Positions 7,621 to 16,748 are shown, numbered from the stretch's first letter. The stretch: DNA of 64,000 nucleotides from Prevotella sp. (GCA_017934525.1 JAGBJJ010000049.1:1-64000); one strand, 5' to 3'. Translations and numbers: made by a program. The notes: a model not told the origin generated them from the letters alone.

Positions 7621-9117
7621 CTATCTCGTGGCATGGAAGCCCTCCAGGTTTACATACTTTCTTTTCATCATGCGCACATAGATGTTGCGCAGCCACCAAG
7701 GATGGGCCAAGGTGAACAGCAGGCCGATGACTAAGAGTATGGTGTAGGCCGCGTGCTCATCGAACAGAAGAATGAGCAACGACAGCAGCGCCAGCGGAGC
7801 AAACATCGACACGAGCACGATGATGGTCTGCAGGCCGTTCTCCACGTTTCCTTTTCCCGTCAGCTTCTGGTCAAGCGGCAGCGTCTGCTTGTTGTAGACC
7901 GCCAACTGGAAAAGCACCAAGAAGAGCACTCCACTGGTGATGAAGATGTAGGCAAGCATCATCAGCAAGGAGAACTTGCCGGCTATGACTGCAGGAAGCA
8001 TCAGCAATAAGGGAACAAAAAGCACGGCCACATGGAAGTAATACTTCGCCTTGAGTAGCGAAAGGATGTTTTCACGATGCGTCAGCAACAAGTCGATGTA
8101 GTTTCCCTCCGGCCCCATCACCTTGGCCAGTGTTGTCAGGCCATAGAGCGAGAAGCAGTAATAGCACCAGAAACTGAGCATCAACTTGTTGTCGTAGATG
8201 TCAGTGTAGGCTATAAGAAGCGACAAGACCGCGATGAGCACCAGGCTGGTGATGACTCGCATGCGGATGGCTTTGTTGCGCATGGCCGACTTCAGCTCGA
8301 GCTTGAGGTATTCGCCCGTTTGCCCGAACCGCTCAAGGAATGTGAACTGGCTCACCGACTTCAAAGCCGCTCCGCGCTTCTGCTCACGTGAGATTTCTTC
8401 ATACACATAGCGGAACTGCATGTGGCGGTTGACCAAGGTGATGGCAGCGAGCAGCACAAAAGCCACCGGCACAAGCCACCACTGCGCTCCAACCATGACG
8501 ATGAAATCGGCTATATCGGAAAGCTGAGAGAGGTGGCCGTCTTTCAAGAATATGATTGGGACGAAGTAAATGGCATAGACTGCAGCTGGCAAAAACCACC
8601 AAAACACTGAGCGGGCTGTGAGCGTACGCACAAGCAGATACCACTGGCTGTTGAACATCACAAAGAGCATGCCGCTCAGAATGATGGTCAGCACAACGCC
8701 GAGGGACGCTCCTCCGGCAAACACGATGAAGGCGTAAGGCACGAAGAAACAGAGCCACATCCAGTTGTAAGGACTCAAAAGGGCTGTCAGCAGAAAGGTC
8801 TCGATGATGCTCCTGCTCGGCAGCGGTAGAAGCATATAGGGCTTGACCAGCATAAACGGGGTCTGCTGAACGCCAAAGCGGGAACCGAAGTCGATGGCCA
8901 TCAGCAAGGGCATGAGCAAGAGCCACGCTCCGGGTTCATGGTCTTCATTGGCTGCTACGGCAAAGAAAACGCCGAACATAATGAGGTAGACGGCCATCAT
9001 GCCGCCTCCGATAGCCATCAGCACATGCGCAGCCACACTCTGCTCGTAGGCTGGGTTGCGACGAAAAGCCAAGATGTTGTTACGCCGTATAAGACGGAAG
9101 AGCTGCAGTCGGGTCAT
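7621..9117 (-). CDS. DUF5687 polytopic membrane protein, probable ABC-type permease
   Basis: The 498-residue product has about twelve hydrophobic segments and a short cytoplasmic N-terminus. The start (L-F-R-L-I-R-R-N-N-I, then A-F-R-R-N-P) and the later R-E-Q-K-R-G-A-A-L-K cytoplasmic loop fit DUF5687. Members of that family usually sit beside an ABC ATPase gene and act as export permeases. Here no ATPase gene is adjacent. The gene follows the LolA-like gene with a gap of only 3 bp and is convergent with the plug-domain gene. The substrate is unknown. If it works as an ABC permease, its ATPase must be encoded elsewhere. Confidence 0.75.
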   Translation of the reverse strand: MTRLQLFRLIRRNNILAFRRNPAYEQSVAAHVLMAIGGGMMAVYLIMFGVFFAVAANEDHEPGAWLLLMPLLMAIDFGSRFGVQQTPFMLVKPYMLLPLPSRSIIETFLLTALLSPYNWMWLCFFVPYAFIVFAGGASLGVVLTIILSGMLFVMFNSQWYLLVRTLTARSVFWWFLPAAVYAIYFVPIIFLKDGHLSQLSDIADFIVMVGAQWWLVPVAFVLLAAITLVNRHMQFRYVYEEISREQKRGAALKSVSQFTFLERFGQTGEYLKLELKSAMRNKAIRMRVITSLVLIAVLSLLIAYTDIYDNKLMLSFWCYYCFSLYGLTTLAKVMGPEGNYIDLLLTHRENILSLLKAKYYFHVAVLFVPLLLMLPAVIAGKFSLLMMLAYIFITSGVLFLVLFQLAVYNKQTLPLDQKLTGKGNVENGLQTIIVLVSMFAPLALLSLLILLFDEHAAYTILLVIGLLFTLAHPWWLRNIYVRMMKRKYVNLEGFHATR

Positions 9118-9120
9118 GGC

Positions 9121-9726
9121 TTATCTCAGATCAATGACTTCTGCCGACGGGAAATCCTTCGAATTGAAGCGGAACACGCTGTCGGCCAGCTTGGTGGTCT
9201 TCAGATTCGTAACGACAAACGTAGTCCACTTTGAATTCTGAAGCATCTTGACTTCTACGGGATGATATGTCTTCTTGTCTACGACGATGAAGAGTTCGCG
9301 TATCTTACGCTTTGAGTCGGTGGCCGTCAGATGCACGTTGTATGTCTTGCTACTCTTCGTCATGGTGTACTTGAAGCCCTGCTTGTAGAGGTTGATAAAG
9401 TTATAGGGGTTCAGGGCCTGCAGCTGAGCCTCGGTCGGGGTCGTGACATTCACTTCATCACTCTTTGCCATATAGGTCCACAAGGTCTTGCCATCGAACC
9501 ACATGGTCGTCTGCTTCGTCGCAGCATTAAACTTCGCACCCTTCACGGCTATCGTGCCCGTGGCATTGCCATACTGGGCGCTCGTCATCTTAAAGTCGGC
9601 TTTTACGCCGCTTTTAGCCGACACGACGGCAGCACACTTGTCGAGCACGGCCTTCGCACTCTGTCCATAAACACTGGCTCCGGTAAGGAGCATTGTCAAA
9701 GCAAATAATATCTTTTTCATCATCAT
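9121..9726 (-). CDS. LolA-like outer-membrane lipoprotein carrier
   Basis: The 201-residue product has a signal peptide (MMMKK and a hydrophobic stretch, cleavage near Gly-Gln at 21-22). It continues with the LolA-like fold of repeated amphipathic strands: the region about 35-65, then T-M-W-F-D-G-K-T-L-W-T-Y, N-P-Y-N-F-I-N-L-Y-K-x-G-F-K, and the R-E-L-F-I-V-V-D strand. LolA-type proteins carry lipoproteins across the periplasm. Bacteroidota LolA-like proteins are divergent, so the exact cargo is uncertain. The gene lies 44 bp after ftsK and 3 bp before the DUF5687 gene, an ftsK-lolA order seen in many bacteria. Confidence 0.8.
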   Translation of the reverse strand: MMMKKILFALTMLLTGASVYGQSAKAVLDKCAAVVSAKSGVKADFKMTSAQYGNATGTIAVKGAKFNAATKQTTMWFDGKTLWTYMAKSDEVNVTTPTEAQLQALNPYNFINLYKQGFKYTMTKSSKTYNVHLTATDSKRKIRELFIVVDKKTYHPVEVKMLQNSKWTTFVVTNLKTTKLADSVFRFNSKDFPSAEVIDLR

Positions 9727-9770
9727 AAAAATAAATCTTTCTTATATTGACATGAATAAACAGAAAAGGT

Positions 9771-12221
9771 TTAACGAAGCTGAGTCAGCAGATTGGCGAG
9801 CGTCACCTCGTCTTGAATCAGCACCTCACGTGGCTTCGAGCCATGGGCCTGCCCTACGATGCCAGCTTTCTCAAGCTGATCCATCAGACGCCCGGCGCGA
9901 TTATATCCAATAGAGAACTTACGCTGGATAAGGCTCGTAGAGCCCTGCTGGGTGGAGACGATAAGACGTGCCGCATCATCAAACATGGGGTCAAGATGCG
10001 ACAAGTCGGCTTCACTGCCGCCACCGTCGCCTTCATCGGCCATGACGGGCTCTGGAAGCTCATAGGGCTCCGGATACCCCTGCTGGTCGGCAATAAACTT
10101 GTTAATTTCATCTACCTCGGGCGTATCAACAAAGGCACACTGCACGCGAATCGGGTCGTTGCCTTGCAGATAAAGCATGTCGCCACGTCCTATCAGCTGC
10201 TGAGCTCCCATGCGGTCGAGAATGGTTTTCGAGTCGATGCCCTGACTCACCTTGAAGGCTATTCTTGCCGGGAAGTTGGCCTTAATCGTGCCTGTGATGA
10301 TATTGGTTGTGGGGCGCTGAGTGGCAATAATCATGTGGATGCCTACGGCGCGTGCCTTTTGGGCGATGCGTGCTATGGGGAGCTCAATCTCCTTTCCTGC
10401 CGTCATGATCAGGTCGCCGTACTCATCGATGACGACAACGATATAAGGCATAAACTTATGTCCTTTCTCTGGATTGAGCTTGCGTGCAATAAACTTCCTG
10501 TTGTAGTCCTTGATGTTGCGTTCGCCGGCAGCCATCAGCAATTCGTAGCGCGCATCCATCTCCACGCAGAGAGAGTTAAGCGTGCGCACCACCTTCTTCG
10601 TGTCGGTGATGATGGGCGACGCATCGTCGTCGGGCACCTTTGCCAGAAAGTGATTGGCAATCTTGCTGTAGATGGAGAATTCTACCATCTTGGGGTCGAC
10701 AAGCACTATCTTCAGCTCCGCAGGATGCTTCTTATATAATAAAGATGTGAGGATGGCATTCAAGCCGACCGACTTACCTTGGCCCGTGGCACCGGCCACA
10801 AGCAGGTGAGGGGCCTTGGCCAGATCAAACATGAACACCTCGTTGGTGATGGTTTTTCCCATTGCGCAAGGCAGATCCATGGTCGTCTCCTGAAACACCT
10901 TCGAGTTGAGCACGCTTTGCATCGACACCACGTTCTTCTTCTCGTTAGGCACCTCAATGCCGATGGTGCCCTTACCGGGAATCGGCGCGATGATACGTAT
11001 GCCGAGTGCTTTCAGACTCAAGGCAATATCGTCTTCCAGATTACGTATCCTCGCTATGCGCACGCCCTGGGCAGGCGTGATTTCGTATAAGGTGATGGTT
11101 GGTCCGACCGTGGCTTTGATGGAAGATATCTCTATGCCGAAATTGCGCAGCACTTCAATGATACGATTCTTGTTGGCCATCTGCTCTGCCATATCGATGT
11201 AAGGCTTGCCATCATCTTCGTAGGTCTTCAGCAGGTCAAGCGTCGGATACCTATAGTTCTCCAAATCGCGTTTGGGGTCGTATGGCTCCATTGCCTTGTC
11301 GCTTGCGTTCGCGAGATTCGTGCCTGCAGCTTTCTCCTCGTCCTTCGCCTCGTCAAGAGTAAACTCCACCTCACCTGGCGCAGCAGGCGCATGCACGGTA
11401 TTCTCACTGGCCGGCCCATCAACCGGCTGTTCACTTTCTTTATCAAACCTCACCACCTGCGCCTCAGGATTGTCAAACACCAAGCGCTCGTCATCATCAG
11501 TCTCTATCTGATTCACATACGAGTCTTCACGGCTCACCTCGCCGTCTTCATAGCTATGCACCTCCATTTTCACCTTTTCAAGGAACTTCTTAGGATTGAG
11601 CAACTTACGGATAAAATAGATGGTTTCCGAACTGACAAAGACAAGGAATATCAAAGCCACAATGGCCAGCAACGCAATGAGGCCCGGACTGCCCACATAG
11701 CCTTCAATCCACTGCCCGATAAACAGGCCATGGTCGCCGCCGGGACCGAAATGCATGTTTGCAAAGAGTGGCGAAAGGAACTTCGCAAAGGTCACAGAAG
11801 CCCATATCATGAGCAGGACAAGCGCAAAAAACCACTTCAGCAATGACGCCTTATAGGCCCGCATCAAACGGAATGCCAACATGAGAAGGAAAGCCGGCAC
11901 GATGAAGGCAGCCAGTCCGAAACAGCGCTTCATGAAGAAAAAAGCAGTATAAGCCCCCAGAGAGCCACACGAATTGAGGAATTGGCGCTGCTCATTGGCC
12001 AGCTCTCCGTCGCGCAAATGCTCTATCAGACTCTGGTCGGCCTGCCCCGTGGTAAAATAGCTCACAAACGACCATATCATGCACACAGCCAATGCGAACA
12101 GCACCAAGCCAAGGATAAAGTGCATTTTCTCGTTGAGGAAAAAATTCACTATATGGTGTAACCCTAAAGACTCTGCAAACGATGCACGCTGCCGGGCACT
12201 TTTCTTCTTTTTCTTTGCCAT
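9771..12221 (-). CDS. ftsK: DNA translocase FtsK
   Basis: The 816-residue protein has the three parts of FtsK/SpoIIIE. An N-terminal membrane domain with about four helices spans residues 30-195. An acidic linker covers about 210-310. The motor domain has Walker A G-A-T-G-Q-G-K-S near 477 and Walker B V-V-V-I-D-E-Y near 597. A winged-helix gamma domain near 745-816 (S-T-x-Q-G-S-T-S-L-I-Q-R-K-F, I-G-Y-N-R-A-G-R) binds polar chromosome sequences. It pumps chromosome ends through the division septum for dimer resolution. It is the first gene of the ftsK/lolA/DUF5687 run, divergent from the exonuclease gene. Confidence 0.97.
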   Translation of the reverse strand: MAKKKKKSARQRASFAESLGLHHIVNFFLNEKMHFILGLVLFALAVCMIWSFVSYFTTGQADQSLIEHLRDGELANEQRQFLNSCGSLGAYTAFFFMKRCFGLAAFIVPAFLLMLAFRLMRAYKASLLKWFFALVLLMIWASVTFAKFLSPLFANMHFGPGGDHGLFIGQWIEGYVGSPGLIALLAIVALIFLVFVSSETIYFIRKLLNPKKFLEKVKMEVHSYEDGEVSREDSYVNQIETDDDERLVFDNPEAQVVRFDKESEQPVDGPASENTVHAPAAPGEVEFTLDEAKDEEKAAGTNLANASDKAMEPYDPKRDLENYRYPTLDLLKTYEDDGKPYIDMAEQMANKNRIIEVLRNFGIEISSIKATVGPTITLYEITPAQGVRIARIRNLEDDIALSLKALGIRIIAPIPGKGTIGIEVPNEKKNVVSMQSVLNSKVFQETTMDLPCAMGKTITNEVFMFDLAKAPHLLVAGATGQGKSVGLNAILTSLLYKKHPAELKIVLVDPKMVEFSIYSKIANHFLAKVPDDDASPIITDTKKVVRTLNSLCVEMDARYELLMAAGERNIKDYNRKFIARKLNPEKGHKFMPYIVVVIDEYGDLIMTAGKEIELPIARIAQKARAVGIHMIIATQRPTTNIITGTIKANFPARIAFKVSQGIDSKTILDRMGAQQLIGRGDMLYLQGNDPIRVQCAFVDTPEVDEINKFIADQQGYPEPYELPEPVMADEGDGGGSEADLSHLDPMFDDAARLIVSTQQGSTSLIQRKFSIGYNRAGRLMDQLEKAGIVGQAHGSKPREVLIQDEVTLANLLTQLR

Positions 12222-12249
12222 TTTTTCTCCATGTTAGTTAATTCTTCTG

Positions 12250-12257
12250 CAAAATTA
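12250..12257 (-). promoter_or_regulatory. Promoter -7 element of ftsK
   Basis: The minus strand reads TAATTTTG, matching TAnnTTTG, 28 nt before the ftsK start. The nearest TTTG on that strand (12285-12282) gives a 24-nt spacing, longer than the usual 19-21, so only the -7 box is proposed. Confidence 0.45.
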
Positions 12258-12300
12258 GCTGAAAAAAATCAGATATAATCACAAAATCACATTTTTTTTG

Positions 12301-12308
12301 TATTTTTG
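12301..12308 (+). promoter_or_regulatory. Promoter -7 element of the exonuclease gene
   Basis: TATTTTTG matches the -7 consensus 20 nt before the ATG at 12329. No TTTG is present at the correct upstream distance, so the assignment is tentative. Confidence 0.45.
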
Positions 12309-12328
12309 CACCTCGAAAACGTAAGAAC

Positions 12329-12967
12329 ATGTCTAAAATCATATATAACAAGTACGACAAGCAAATGATTACGCCGCTGCCAGTGGTTGAGTTCGGCGGA
12401 AGAATTATTGTCATCCAGACAGCCGGAGAAACAGAAAAGGCCGTCAGGTACCTCCTTTCAAAGCCTCTGCTCGGGTTCGACACCGAGACAAGGCCTTCAT
12501 TTAAAAAAGGACACCAGCACAAAGTGGCTTTGCTGCAAGTTGCCTCAGAGGACACCTGCTTTCTTTTCCGCCTCAACCACACAGGACTGACACCTGCGCT
12601 GAAGCAATTGCTGGAAGACCGCACTGTGAAAAAAGTCGGTTTGTCGTGGCACGATGACGTCAACTCGCTGAGGGCATTAGGCGACTTCCAAACGGGCGAT
12701 TTCATCGATGTGCAGTCGCATGTCAACGAACTGGGTATAGAAGATATGAGTCTGCAGAAAATCTACGCAAACCTGTTTGGCAAAAAAATCAGCAAGCGAC
12801 AGCAGCTCAGCAACTGGGAGGCTGACACACTGAGCGAACGCCAGAAGATATACGCAGCTACAGACGCATGGGCCTGTATCAGCATTTACAAAGAGCTGAT
12901 AAGACTCAAAGAATCAAACGATTACAAGCTTGTAATAAAAGAAGAACAGAAAACAAAACAAGCATAA
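12329..12967 (+). CDS. DEDD-family 3'-5' exonuclease domain protein
   Basis: The 212-residue product is essentially one RNase D/WRN-type exonuclease domain. The acidic motifs are visible in order: F-D-T-E-T (about residues 51-55, Exo I), the S-W-H-D-D segment near 108-112 (Exo II) and Y-A-A-T-D-A-W near 175-181 (Exo III with the tyrosine of the DEDDy subtype). It lacks the HRDC domain of true RNase D, so the substrate (RNA or DNA 3' ends) is open. It lies 4 bp before the rRNA methyltransferase gene and is followed by tilS, which suggests a run of RNA-metabolism genes. Confidence 0.85.
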   Translation: MSKIIYNKYDKQMITPLPVVEFGGRIIVIQTAGETEKAVRYLLSKPLLGFDTETRPSFKKGHQHKVALLQVASEDTCFLFRLNHTGLTPALKQLLEDRTVKKVGLSWHDDVNSLRALGDFQTGDFIDVQSHVNELGIEDMSLQKIYANLFGKKISKRQQLSNWEADTLSERQKIYAATDAWACISIYKELIRLKESNDYKLVIKEEQKTKQA

Positions 12968-12971
12968 GCCG

Positions 12972-14144
12972 ATGTATAAGAACATCTATCTGAAAAGAGG
13001 AAAAGAAGATAGTCTGAAACGTTTTCATCCGTGGGTTTTCTCGGGTGCGATACACCATGCCGATGAAGGTCTCAACGAGGGCGACGTAGTCAGAGTGATT
13101 GCCTCCGACGGGCAATTCATAGCCATTGGTCACTTCCAGTTAGGTTCAATAGCCGTGAGAGTGCTTTCTTTCCGAGACGTGGAAATAGACGACAACTTCT
13201 GGCACTCCAGACTAAAATCGGCTCTGCTCATGCGCATATCGCTCGGCATGGCCGACCGCACGTCGAACAACACCTATCGCTTAGTTCATGGCGAGGGCGA
13301 CCTGCTGCCAGGCCTTGTCATCGATGTATATGGAGAAACTGCCGTCATGCAAGCCCATAGCATCGGCATGCACATGGCCCGCAAACAAATTGCTGACGCC
13401 CTGCTGACCGTGATGGACGGCAGAATACGGCACATCTACTACAAGAGTGAGACCACCTTGCCGTATATGGAGCCTGAAAACGGTTTTCTCATTGGCGAAA
13501 GCCATGAGGACACTGCCATGGAGAACGGCCTGCTCTTCCACGTAGACTGGCTGAAAGGGCAGAAGACCGGTTTTTTCATCGACCAGCGCGACAACCGTCA
13601 GCTGCTGGAGCAGTATGCCAGAGGCAAAAGCGTGCTAAACATGTTTTGCTACACAGGCGGATTCTCCGTCTATGCCATGCGAGGACAAGCCAGGCTCGTA
13701 CATTCGGTAGACAGCTCGGCAAAGGCCATCGACCTGACACGCCGCAACGTGGAGCTCAACTTTGCCAACGATGAGCGCCACGAAGCATTTTGTGAAGACG
13801 CATTTAAGTATCTTGAGAAGATGGACAACCAATACAACCTGATTATTCTCGACCCTCCTGCTTTCGCCAAGCACAGAGGCGCCCTGCACAACGCCCTGAA
13901 AGGCTACACGCGCCTCAACATGAAAGCTTTCGAGAAACTGCCTAAAGGCGGCATCCTGTTCACCTTCTCGTGCTCGCAGGTGGTCACCAAAGACCACTTC
14001 AGAAATGCCGTTTTCACCGCAGCAGCCATGGCCGGACGCAAAGTCCGCATTCTCCACCAGTTGCACCAACCGGCCGACCATCCCATCAATATCTATCACC
14101 CGGAAGGCGAATATCTGAAAGGATTAGTGCTCTATGTTGAATAG
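12972..14144 (+). CDS. Class I rRNA methyltransferase, RlmI-like
   Basis: The 390-residue protein has an N-terminal PUA domain (about 1-80, with R-F-H-P-W-V-F-S-G-A-I). A linking domain follows, then a Rossmann SAM-binding domain with N-M-F-C-Y-T-G-G-F-S near 222-231 and the cytosine-C5 methyltransferase motif L-D-P-P-A-F-A-K near 292. F-T-F-S-C-S near 330 carries the second conserved cysteine. This layout is that of RlmI, which makes m5C1962 in 23S rRNA. The last codons overlap the start of tilS by 11 bp, so the two are translationally linked. Confidence 0.88.
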   Translation: MYKNIYLKRGKEDSLKRFHPWVFSGAIHHADEGLNEGDVVRVIASDGQFIAIGHFQLGSIAVRVLSFRDVEIDDNFWHSRLKSALLMRISLGMADRTSNNTYRLVHGEGDLLPGLVIDVYGETAVMQAHSIGMHMARKQIADALLTVMDGRIRHIYYKSETTLPYMEPENGFLIGESHEDTAMENGLLFHVDWLKGQKTGFFIDQRDNRQLLEQYARGKSVLNMFCYTGGFSVYAMRGQARLVHSVDSSAKAIDLTRRNVELNFANDERHEAFCEDAFKYLEKMDNQYNLIILDPPAFAKHRGALHNALKGYTRLNMKAFEKLPKGGILFTFSCSQVVTKDHFRNAVFTAAAMAGRKVRILHQLHQPADHPINIYHPEGEYLKGLVLYVE

Positions 14145-15456
14145 AATAGCCCATTTCATCGAAGAGAACCGACTGCTTGACAGAGGCAAGCGCCATCTCG
14201 CAGCCGTCAGCGGAGGAGCCGACAGCGTGTTTCTCCTGCTTGCGCTGCGCCGTCTGGGCTACGACGTAGAAGTGGTGCACTGCAACTTTAACCTCAGGGA
14301 AGAAGAGAGCATGCGTGACGAGCAATTCGTCGTCGACCTGTGTAAGAAGCTCTGCATAGAATCGCACCTAATTCATTTCGACACAAAGACTTACGCTCAG
14401 AACCATCAAGTGAGTATCGAGATGGCGGCGCGCGAACTGCGCTACCGCTATTTCGAACAGCTGCGCCAAGATATCGGGGCAGAAGACGTGTGCGTGGCAC
14501 ATCACAAAGACGACTCGGCAGAGACCATCTTGATGAACCTGCTCCGCGGCACCGGTCTGCGAGGACTTGAAGGTATCAAGCCCCGCAATGGCCATATTGT
14601 ACGCCCACTGCTCTGCGTAGAGCGCCATGAAATTGAGGCATGGCTCGAAGCCAATGGTCAGGACTACATGACCGACCGCACCAATTTGGTGCCTGACATC
14701 ATGCGCAATTTCCTTCGGATAGAAATCATTCCACGCTTGCGCACCAGATTGCCGCACGTCACCGACAGCATTTTAAATTCCTCACGGCATATAGCGGAAG
14801 CCATCCGTGTCTATGACGACGCGGTCAGCAAATCACTTGAGCATCTGCTATGCAGCGACTGCATTGACATTGCACAACTCGAGAAGACACCGTCGCCCGA
14901 ATCGTTGCTCTACGAATGGCTGTCGCCCTACGGATTCACCCCGCCGACCATAGAGGCCATCTGCCATCGTCTGGCAGACGTGCAGCCCGGCCGTTCCTGG
15001 ACGTCGGGCACCCACGAGCTACTCGTTCACCAAGGACAGCTTTGCTTGCTGCCCATTGAGGCCGAGCGCCCGACAATCACCATGCCCGAGACGGGACTAT
15101 ACATTTACGATGAAACCACACGTATTCGCGTTTCACGCACCGATGAAATCGAGATTATCCGCAATGAGCAAACAGCCTGTTTAGATGCAGAAAAAGTGAT
15201 ATTCCCGCTGACGGTCAGACCCATGCAATCAGGCGACCGGTTCTGCCCACTGGGGCTGAACGGCACCAAACTGCTGAGCGACTTTCTCACCGACCTGCAT
15301 ATATCCATCCGCGACAAACGCCGCCAGCTTGTCGTGACCGATGCCGCCGGTCAGATAGTGTGGGTATTAGGACGTCGCATAGACCACCGCTTTCGCATAA
15401 CAAACCAGACGACCTGCACCCTTCAGATAACCGCAGAACACAGCAACACGGTCTGA
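14134..15456 (+). CDS. tilS: tRNA(Ile)-lysidine synthetase TilS
   Basis: The 440-residue product has the N-type ATP-pyrophosphatase loop S-G-G-A-D-S at about 25-30, followed by V-V-H-C-N-F-N-L-R and A-H-H-K-D-D-S-A-E-T. The C-terminal TilS domain is present (V-R-P-M-Q-S-G-D-R-F near 368, K-L-L-S-D-F). TilS puts lysidine at the wobble position of tRNA-Ile(CAU) so that it reads AUA. Length and domain order are those of the full enzyme. The ATG lies inside the end of the rRNA methyltransferase gene. Confidence 0.95.
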   Translation: MLNRIAHFIEENRLLDRGKRHLAAVSGGADSVFLLLALRRLGYDVEVVHCNFNLREEESMRDEQFVVDLCKKLCIESHLIHFDTKTYAQNHQVSIEMAARELRYRYFEQLRQDIGAEDVCVAHHKDDSAETILMNLLRGTGLRGLEGIKPRNGHIVRPLLCVERHEIEAWLEANGQDYMTDRTNLVPDIMRNFLRIEIIPRLRTRLPHVTDSILNSSRHIAEAIRVYDDAVSKSLEHLLCSDCIDIAQLEKTPSPESLLYEWLSPYGFTPPTIEAICHRLADVQPGRSWTSGTHELLVHQGQLCLLPIEAERPTITMPETGLYIYDETTRIRVSRTDEIEIIRNEQTACLDAEKVIFPLTVRPMQSGDRFCPLGLNGTKLLSDFLTDLHISIRDKRRQLVVTDAAGQIVWVLGRRIDHRFRITNQTTCTLQITAEHSNTV

Positions 15457-15541
15457 GCAGCAGTACGCCCTGCCGATACCAAATTACAGTAATTTAACCA
15501 TTTTTTGCCTTCAAAATAGCCTCAATCTCAGTTTTTTTTCG

Positions 15542-15549
15542 TAACTTTG
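15542..15549 (+). promoter_or_regulatory. Promoter -7 element of rpoD
   Basis: TAACTTTG matches the -7 consensus exactly and lies 75 nt before the rpoD start, giving a leader of about 70 nt. A TTTG at the correct distance is absent, so the -33 element is weak or divergent. Confidence 0.55.
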
Positions 15550-15624
15550 CAGCGCCTTTTTAAGGAATTTATACGTATAAGTCTAATTTACAGGTAGTTA
15601 GAAGGAAATATTAAGGTAACAAGA

Positions 15625-16497
15625 ATGAGACAACTAAAGATTCAGAAAAGCATCACCAATCGTTCGAGTGAGGCTCTTGACAAGTATCTTGTTGAGATAG
15701 GCCGTGCTCCCCTTATCAGTATCGACGAAGAGATAGAATTAGCTCAGAAGATACGCAAAGGCGGCCCCGAGGGCGAGCGAGCCAAGGACAAACTTGTCAC
15801 CGCCAATCTTCGTTTCGTGGTCAGCGTAGCAAAGCAGTATCAGCATCAGGGGCTGACGCTCACCGACCTCATTGACGAGGGCAACATCGGTCTGATAAAA
15901 GCAGCCCAGAAGTTCGACGAGACACGTGGTTTCAAGTTTATCAGCTATGCCGTGTGGTGGATTCGCCAGAGCATCTTGCAAGCCATTGCCGAGCAAAGCC
16001 GCATAGTCCGCCTGCCGCTGAATCAGGTAGGCTCACTCAACAGGATCAGTCACGAGATTAACAAATTCGAGCAAGAGAACCAGCGCCATCCCTCGGTGAG
16101 CGAACTAGCCGAGATGACGGAGATGGACGAAGAGAAAATCGGCCAGTCGATGATGGCCGACGGGCACCATGTGTCAATCGATGCTCCGTTCCAGGATGGT
16201 GAAGACAACTGCATGCTCGACGTGATGGCCAGTGGAGAAGACAGCCGTACCGACAGACAGGTAGATCACGAATCGATGGCCCAGGAACTGAACACCGTGC
16301 TCAACAAAGTGCTGAAAGAACGCGAGATAACCATTATCCGCGAGTGCTTCGGCATTGGCTGCCATGAGAAAGGACTCGAAGAAATAGGCGACCAGCTGGG
16401 CTTGACGCGTGAGCGTGTACGCCAGATTCGCGAGAAGAGCATCGCCAAACTTCGCGATTCGGGCAACGCCAAGATCCTGATGAAGTATCTTGGATAG
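15625..16497 (+). CDS. rpoD: Primary RNA polymerase sigma factor (RpoD/SigA)
   Basis: The 290-residue protein is the short primary sigma factor of Bacteroidota, lacking a large region 1.1. Region 1.2 starts at S-S-E-A-L-D-K-Y-L. Region 2 has G-N-I-G-L-I-K-A-A-x-K-F-D-E-T-R-G-F-K-F-I-S-Y-A-x-W-W-I-R-Q (spread over about 90-115). Region 3 follows. Region 4 ends with the helix-turn-helix L-G-L-T-R-E-R-V-R-Q-I-R-E-K. It recognises the TTTG/TAnnTTTG promoters listed here. The gene stands alone, with its own -7 box upstream and a strong terminator after it. Confidence 0.97.
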   Translation: MRQLKIQKSITNRSSEALDKYLVEIGRAPLISIDEEIELAQKIRKGGPEGERAKDKLVTANLRFVVSVAKQYQHQGLTLTDLIDEGNIGLIKAAQKFDETRGFKFISYAVWWIRQSILQAIAEQSRIVRLPLNQVGSLNRISHEINKFEQENQRHPSVSELAEMTEMDEEKIGQSMMADGHHVSIDAPFQDGEDNCMLDVMASGEDSRTDRQVDHESMAQELNTVLNKVLKEREITIIRECFGIGCHEKGLEEIGDQLGLTRERVRQIREKSIAKLRDSGNAKILMKYLG

Positions 16498-16533
16498 TCC
16501 CATCATTTCACATATTAAGAAAACAACATCGTC

Positions 16534-16575
16534 TACGGTTTCTGCTCAGCTTCGAGCAGAGGCCGTATTTCTTTT
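16534..16575 (+). terminator. rpoD terminator
   Basis: A 14-bp stem (16534-16547 with 16554-16567, including two G-T wobble pairs) with a 6-nt loop is followed by a T-rich tail (TTTCTTTT). It lies 36 nt after the rpoD stop codon. Confidence 0.85.
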
Positions 16576-16646
16576 CCTCTGTCGTCATGCAGTCTGCTGT
16601 TGTCGCGCCATATCTGCTCACGCCACGTAGTGAGAGCAGAAATTAA

Positions 16647-16718
16647 TTTTGGCCAAAATACGGCGCATTGCGGCCGCTATTCAGCTGATTGCGGCCAAAA
16701 TTCAGCTGAAGTTTGGTC
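16647..16718. repeat. Palindromic array A with GGCC centres every 21 bp
   Basis: GGCC tetramers occur at 16651, 16672 and 16693, exactly 21 bp apart, and a degenerate GGTC lies at 16715. Between them the perfect palindrome TCAGCTGA occurs at 16681 and 16702, also 21 bp apart. Palindrome centres therefore alternate every 10-11 bp, one per helical turn. Several overlapping hairpins can form. The last unit overlaps the -33 box of the next gene. A similar array lies at 39205-39261. Confidence 0.7.
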
Positions 16719-16743
16719 ATTTCAGAAAAACTTCGTACCTTTG
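16712..16743 (+). promoter_or_regulatory. Promoter of the DUF5686 gene, overlapping the palindromic array
   Basis: TTTG at 16712-16715 and TACCTTTG at 16736-16743 are 20 nt apart, a full match to the Bacteroidota consensus. The TTTG overlaps the last GGCC-like unit of array A, so a protein bound to the array could control this promoter. The likely start codon at 16749 is so close that the mRNA would be nearly leaderless. Confidence 0.75.
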
Positions 16744-16748
16744 TGGCT

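Noticed and set aside
16647..16718. CRISPR array
   Set aside because: The 21-bp periodic units have no unique spacers between longer identical repeats, and no cas genes are present.
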